A program made the translations under genes and the position numbers. Positions 62,210-64,000 of a stretch of DNA of 64,000 nt are shown here, piece by piece (position 1 is the first letter of the stretch; each line of letters opens with the position of its first letter). This DNA comes from Croceicoccus pelagius (GTDB lineage Bacteria; Pseudomonadota; Alphaproteobacteria; Sphingomonadales; Sphingomonadaceae). Below the pieces are notes generated by a model, which saw only the letters and a list, made by a program, of their open reading frames with translations, had not been told where the DNA came from and made no database searches. The stretch spans positions 1-64,000 of the forward strand of contig NZ_LYWY01000034.1 of assembly GCF_001661915.1 (NCBI RefSeq), read 5' to 3'.

Positions 62210-63664
62210 ATGCAAATGTTCGCGCCCGCCGCGCGGCAAAAAGGGATGTCAGGTTCTAAACTTATGACCATGGGCAAGACTTCGACCATGAGCGAAACGA
62301 TCTTCCGTGCGGCTGGCCGCGCGGGTCTGATGCTGGGCGCCGCCGCCATGATGGCCGGCCCGCTGGCCGCCCAGACCCCGGCCGCGAACGCCGCCAATGC
62401 GGACGATCCGGGCGCCAACGCCAATCTCGATCTGCCCGCCAACCCCGATATCCTCGGGGCGGAGCCGGTTTCGCAGTTCCGCGGCGCGACCGCGATCGTC
62501 AACGGCACGATCATCACCGGCACCGACATCGACCAGCGCCTCGCGCTCGTCCTCGCGGCCAACCAGAACGAGCTTTCGGCAGAAGACCAGCAGCGCCTGC
62601 GCGCTCAGGTCCTGCGCAACCTCATCGACGAAACGCTGCAGATCCAAGAAGCCAGGGCTTCGGAACTCGAAGTCTCGAACTCGGAGGTCGAGGCGACCTA
62701 CAACCGTGTCGCGCAACAGAACTTCGGCATGACACCGAGCGATCTGGATGCCTATCTCTACAACGTAAAGTCCTCGCCCGCTTCGATGAAGCAGCAGATC
62801 CGCGGCGAACTTTCGTGGCAGCGTATTCTTCGCCGTAACATCGCGCCGTTCATCAACGTTTCCGAAGAGGAAGTGAACGAGCGTCTTGACCGTTTGAAGG
62901 CCGATCGCGGCACCGAGGAATACCGCCTTGGCGAAATCTTCCTTTCCGCCACCAGCGAGACGAAGGCCGAAGTCCAGCGCCAGGCCCAGCAGATCATGGA
63001 ACAGCTGCGCGAAGGCGGCAGTTTCGTGGCTTATGCCCGCCAGTTCAGCCAGGCCTCCACCGCGGCGGTCGGCGGCGATCTTGGCTGGGTGCGCCTCGCG
63101 CAGCTTCCGCCCGAACTCGCCGAAGCGGCGTCGCAGATGCAGGCCGGACAGCTGGTCGGCCCGGTCGAACTGCGCGGCGGTTACTCGCTGCTCTACCTCA
63201 TCGACACCCGCAAGGTCCTGATGGCCGACAAGGGCGAGACGATCCTGAGCCTCAAGCAGATCTCGATCGACTTCCCCGAAGGCATGTCGCCCGACGCCGC
63301 CGCCAAGCGCGCGAACGACTTTGCACAGGCAGTGCAGCAGATTGACGGTTGCGGCGCAGCCGAAAGCGGCGCTGCCGCGATGGGCGCACAGATCGTGTCG
63401 AACGACAACCTGCGCGTGAAGGACCTGCCGCCGCAGCTTCAGGAAACGCTGCTCGCGCTGCCGCAGGGCGGTATCACGCAACCTTTCGGTTCGGCTGCCG
63501 AAGGCGTGCGGGTTCTAATGGTCTGCGGCCGCACCGACCCGGCCATGGCCGGCGGGCCGACGTTCGATGAACTGATGGCGCAGATCGAGGACGAGCGTAT
63601 CAACAAGCGCGCCCAGATCTATCTGCGCGACCTGCGCCGCGACGCGGTCATCGACTACAACTAA
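62210..63664 (+). CDS. surA: Periplasmic chaperone/peptidyl-prolyl isomerase SurA
   Basis: Escorts outer-membrane barrels such as LptD through the periplasm. A signal peptide (LMLGAAAMMAGPLAAQ) is followed by the SurA_N helical core (TAIVNGTIITGTDIDQRLAL, LRNLIDETLQIQEA). A parvulin domain comes next (YRLGEIFLSATSETKAEVQR, GGSFVAYARQFSQAS, GGDLGWVRLAQLPPEL) and then a second, degenerate parvulin-like region with a C-terminal return strand. Start is uncertain: ATG 62210 gives a long n-region; ATG 62288 (MSETIFRAAG) gives a normal signal. Confidence 0.93.
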   Translation: MQMFAPAARQKGMSGSKLMTMGKTSTMSETIFRAAGRAGLMLGAAAMMAGPLAAQTPAANAANADDPGANANLDLPANPDILGAEPVSQFRGATAIVNGTIITGTDIDQRLALVLAANQNELSAEDQQRLRAQVLRNLIDETLQIQEARASELEVSNSEVEATYNRVAQQNFGMTPSDLDAYLYNVKSSPASMKQQIRGELSWQRILRRNIAPFINVSEEEVNERLDRLKADRGTEEYRLGEIFLSATSETKAEVQRQAQQIMEQLREGGSFVAYARQFSQASTAAVGGDLGWVRLAQLPPELAEAASQMQAGQLVGPVELRGGYSLLYLIDTRKVLMADKGETILSLKQISIDFPEGMSPDAAAKRANDFAQAVQQIDGCGAAESGAAAMGAQIVSNDNLRVKDLPPQLQETLLALPQGGITQPFGSAAEGVRVLMVCGRTDPAMAGGPTFDELMAQIEDERINKRAQIYLRDLRRDAVIDYN

Positions 63665-63683
63665 GAGGTTGGGGGCGGACCCG

Positions 63684-64000
63684 ATGACGCGCGTCCGCCC
63701 GCCCCTCGTCGCCTCGCTTGGCGATCCGGCCGGCGTCGGCCCCGAACTCCTTCTGAAATCCTGGACCGCGCGCGAGGAGGAACGCCTCGCGCCTTTCGCG
63801 GTCGTGGGCAGTCTTTCGCTGATGAAGGAAATCGCGGGGAATGTGCCGCTGGCGTCCGTGCGCGGTATCGAGAGCATTGCGGAGGCTGGCGAGATCTTTG
63901 CCGACGCGCTGCCGGTGCTGGATATCGGCCCGTTGCCTTACACGCCCGGCGCTCCCTGTCGCGAAGGCGCTGAGGTCGCTCTCGCCTCCCTTGTCCGCGC
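63684..64000 (+). CDS. pdxA: 4-hydroxythreonine-4-phosphate dehydrogenase, 5' part only
   Basis: Oxidises 4-phosphohydroxy-L-threonine in pyridoxal-phosphate synthesis. The visible 105 residues begin PPLVASLGDPAGVGPELLLK, the family's defining N-terminal motif, followed by FAVVGSLSLM. The gene runs off the right edge. It starts 20 bases after surA, so the two are cotranscribed; lptD-surA-pdxA is a common order in proteobacteria. Confidence 0.92.
   Translation, partial: MTRVRPPLVASLGDPAGVGPELLLKSWTAREEERLAPFAVVGSLSLMKEIAGNVPLASVRGIESIAEAGEIFADALPVLDIGPLPYTPGAPCREGAEVALASLVR

Overview
The window reads as a chromosomal segment of an alphaproteobacterium, most likely a sphingomonad of the Erythrobacteraceae/Sphingomonadaceae type. 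Grounds: high-GC codon use, an HdaA-type DnaA inactivator, a DUF2794 protein, the purM / AI-2E transporter / purN neighbourhood, pepA-holC and lptD-surA-pdxA order, and an exopolysaccharide (EPS) locus with an ExoY/GumD-like sugar transferase and a GumC-like co-polymerase fused to a tyrosine kinase. This is inferred from gene content only; there is no rRNA gene, and I saw no tRNA, CRISPR array or origin.

Layout. (1) 1-9.5 kb is an accessory, decaying region. An IS21-family element (istB/istA) runs off the left edge and is followed by a frameshifted small gene, a lipoprotein gene, a frameshifted HNH endonuclease, a flavodoxin-fold reductase, a second lipoprotein, an intact GH13 alpha-glucosidase, a second GH13 gene that has lost its N-terminal third, and a small gene stopped by an internal TAG. 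(2) 9.8-15 kb holds a NarL-type histidine kinase and response regulator, a secreted protein of unknown function with its own terminator, and a degenerate TonB-receptor-like barrel. (3) 15.3-42 kb is a large EPS locus. It contains an atypical LuxR regulator, a Wza/GumB-like export lipoprotein, the initiating sugar transferase, an outer-membrane barrel, a Wzc-like kinase, glycosyltransferases (GT4 x2, GT2, GT25), a Wzy-like polymerase, a Wzx-like flippase, a lipoprotein glycanase, an endonuclease/exonuclease/phosphatase-fold protein, two alkaline-phosphatase-superfamily paralogues, an SDR epimerase, a SleB-type hydrolase, an acyltransferase and a pyruvyltransferase. (4) 42.5-64 kb is housekeeping: glmU-glmS (UDP-GlcNAc supply), gph, a GH24 lysozyme, cysE, hdaA, purM, a purN fused to a YjbR-like domain, a LprI/MliC-type lysozyme-inhibitor lipoprotein, ndk, holC, pepA, lptD, surA and the start of pdxA.

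How it fits together. The EPS genes describe a Wzx/Wzy-type pathway. The sugar transferase loads the first sugar on undecaprenyl phosphate, the glycosyltransferases extend the unit, and acetyl and pyruvyl groups are probably added. The flippase and polymerase act at the inner membrane, the kinase/co-polymerase sets chain length, and the export lipoprotein with the barrel releases polymer. The glycanase probably trims it. The adjacent glmU-glmS operon makes a likely precursor.

Most worth a second look: the two AP-superfamily paralogues that bracket a glycosyltransferase block and both lack the usual Asp of the D-H-G metal motif; a 49-residue tail-anchored protein hidden opposite the barrel gene; the PurN-YjbR fusion; a small membrane protein interrupted by one in-frame TGA; and several frameshifted small genes next to the IS element.
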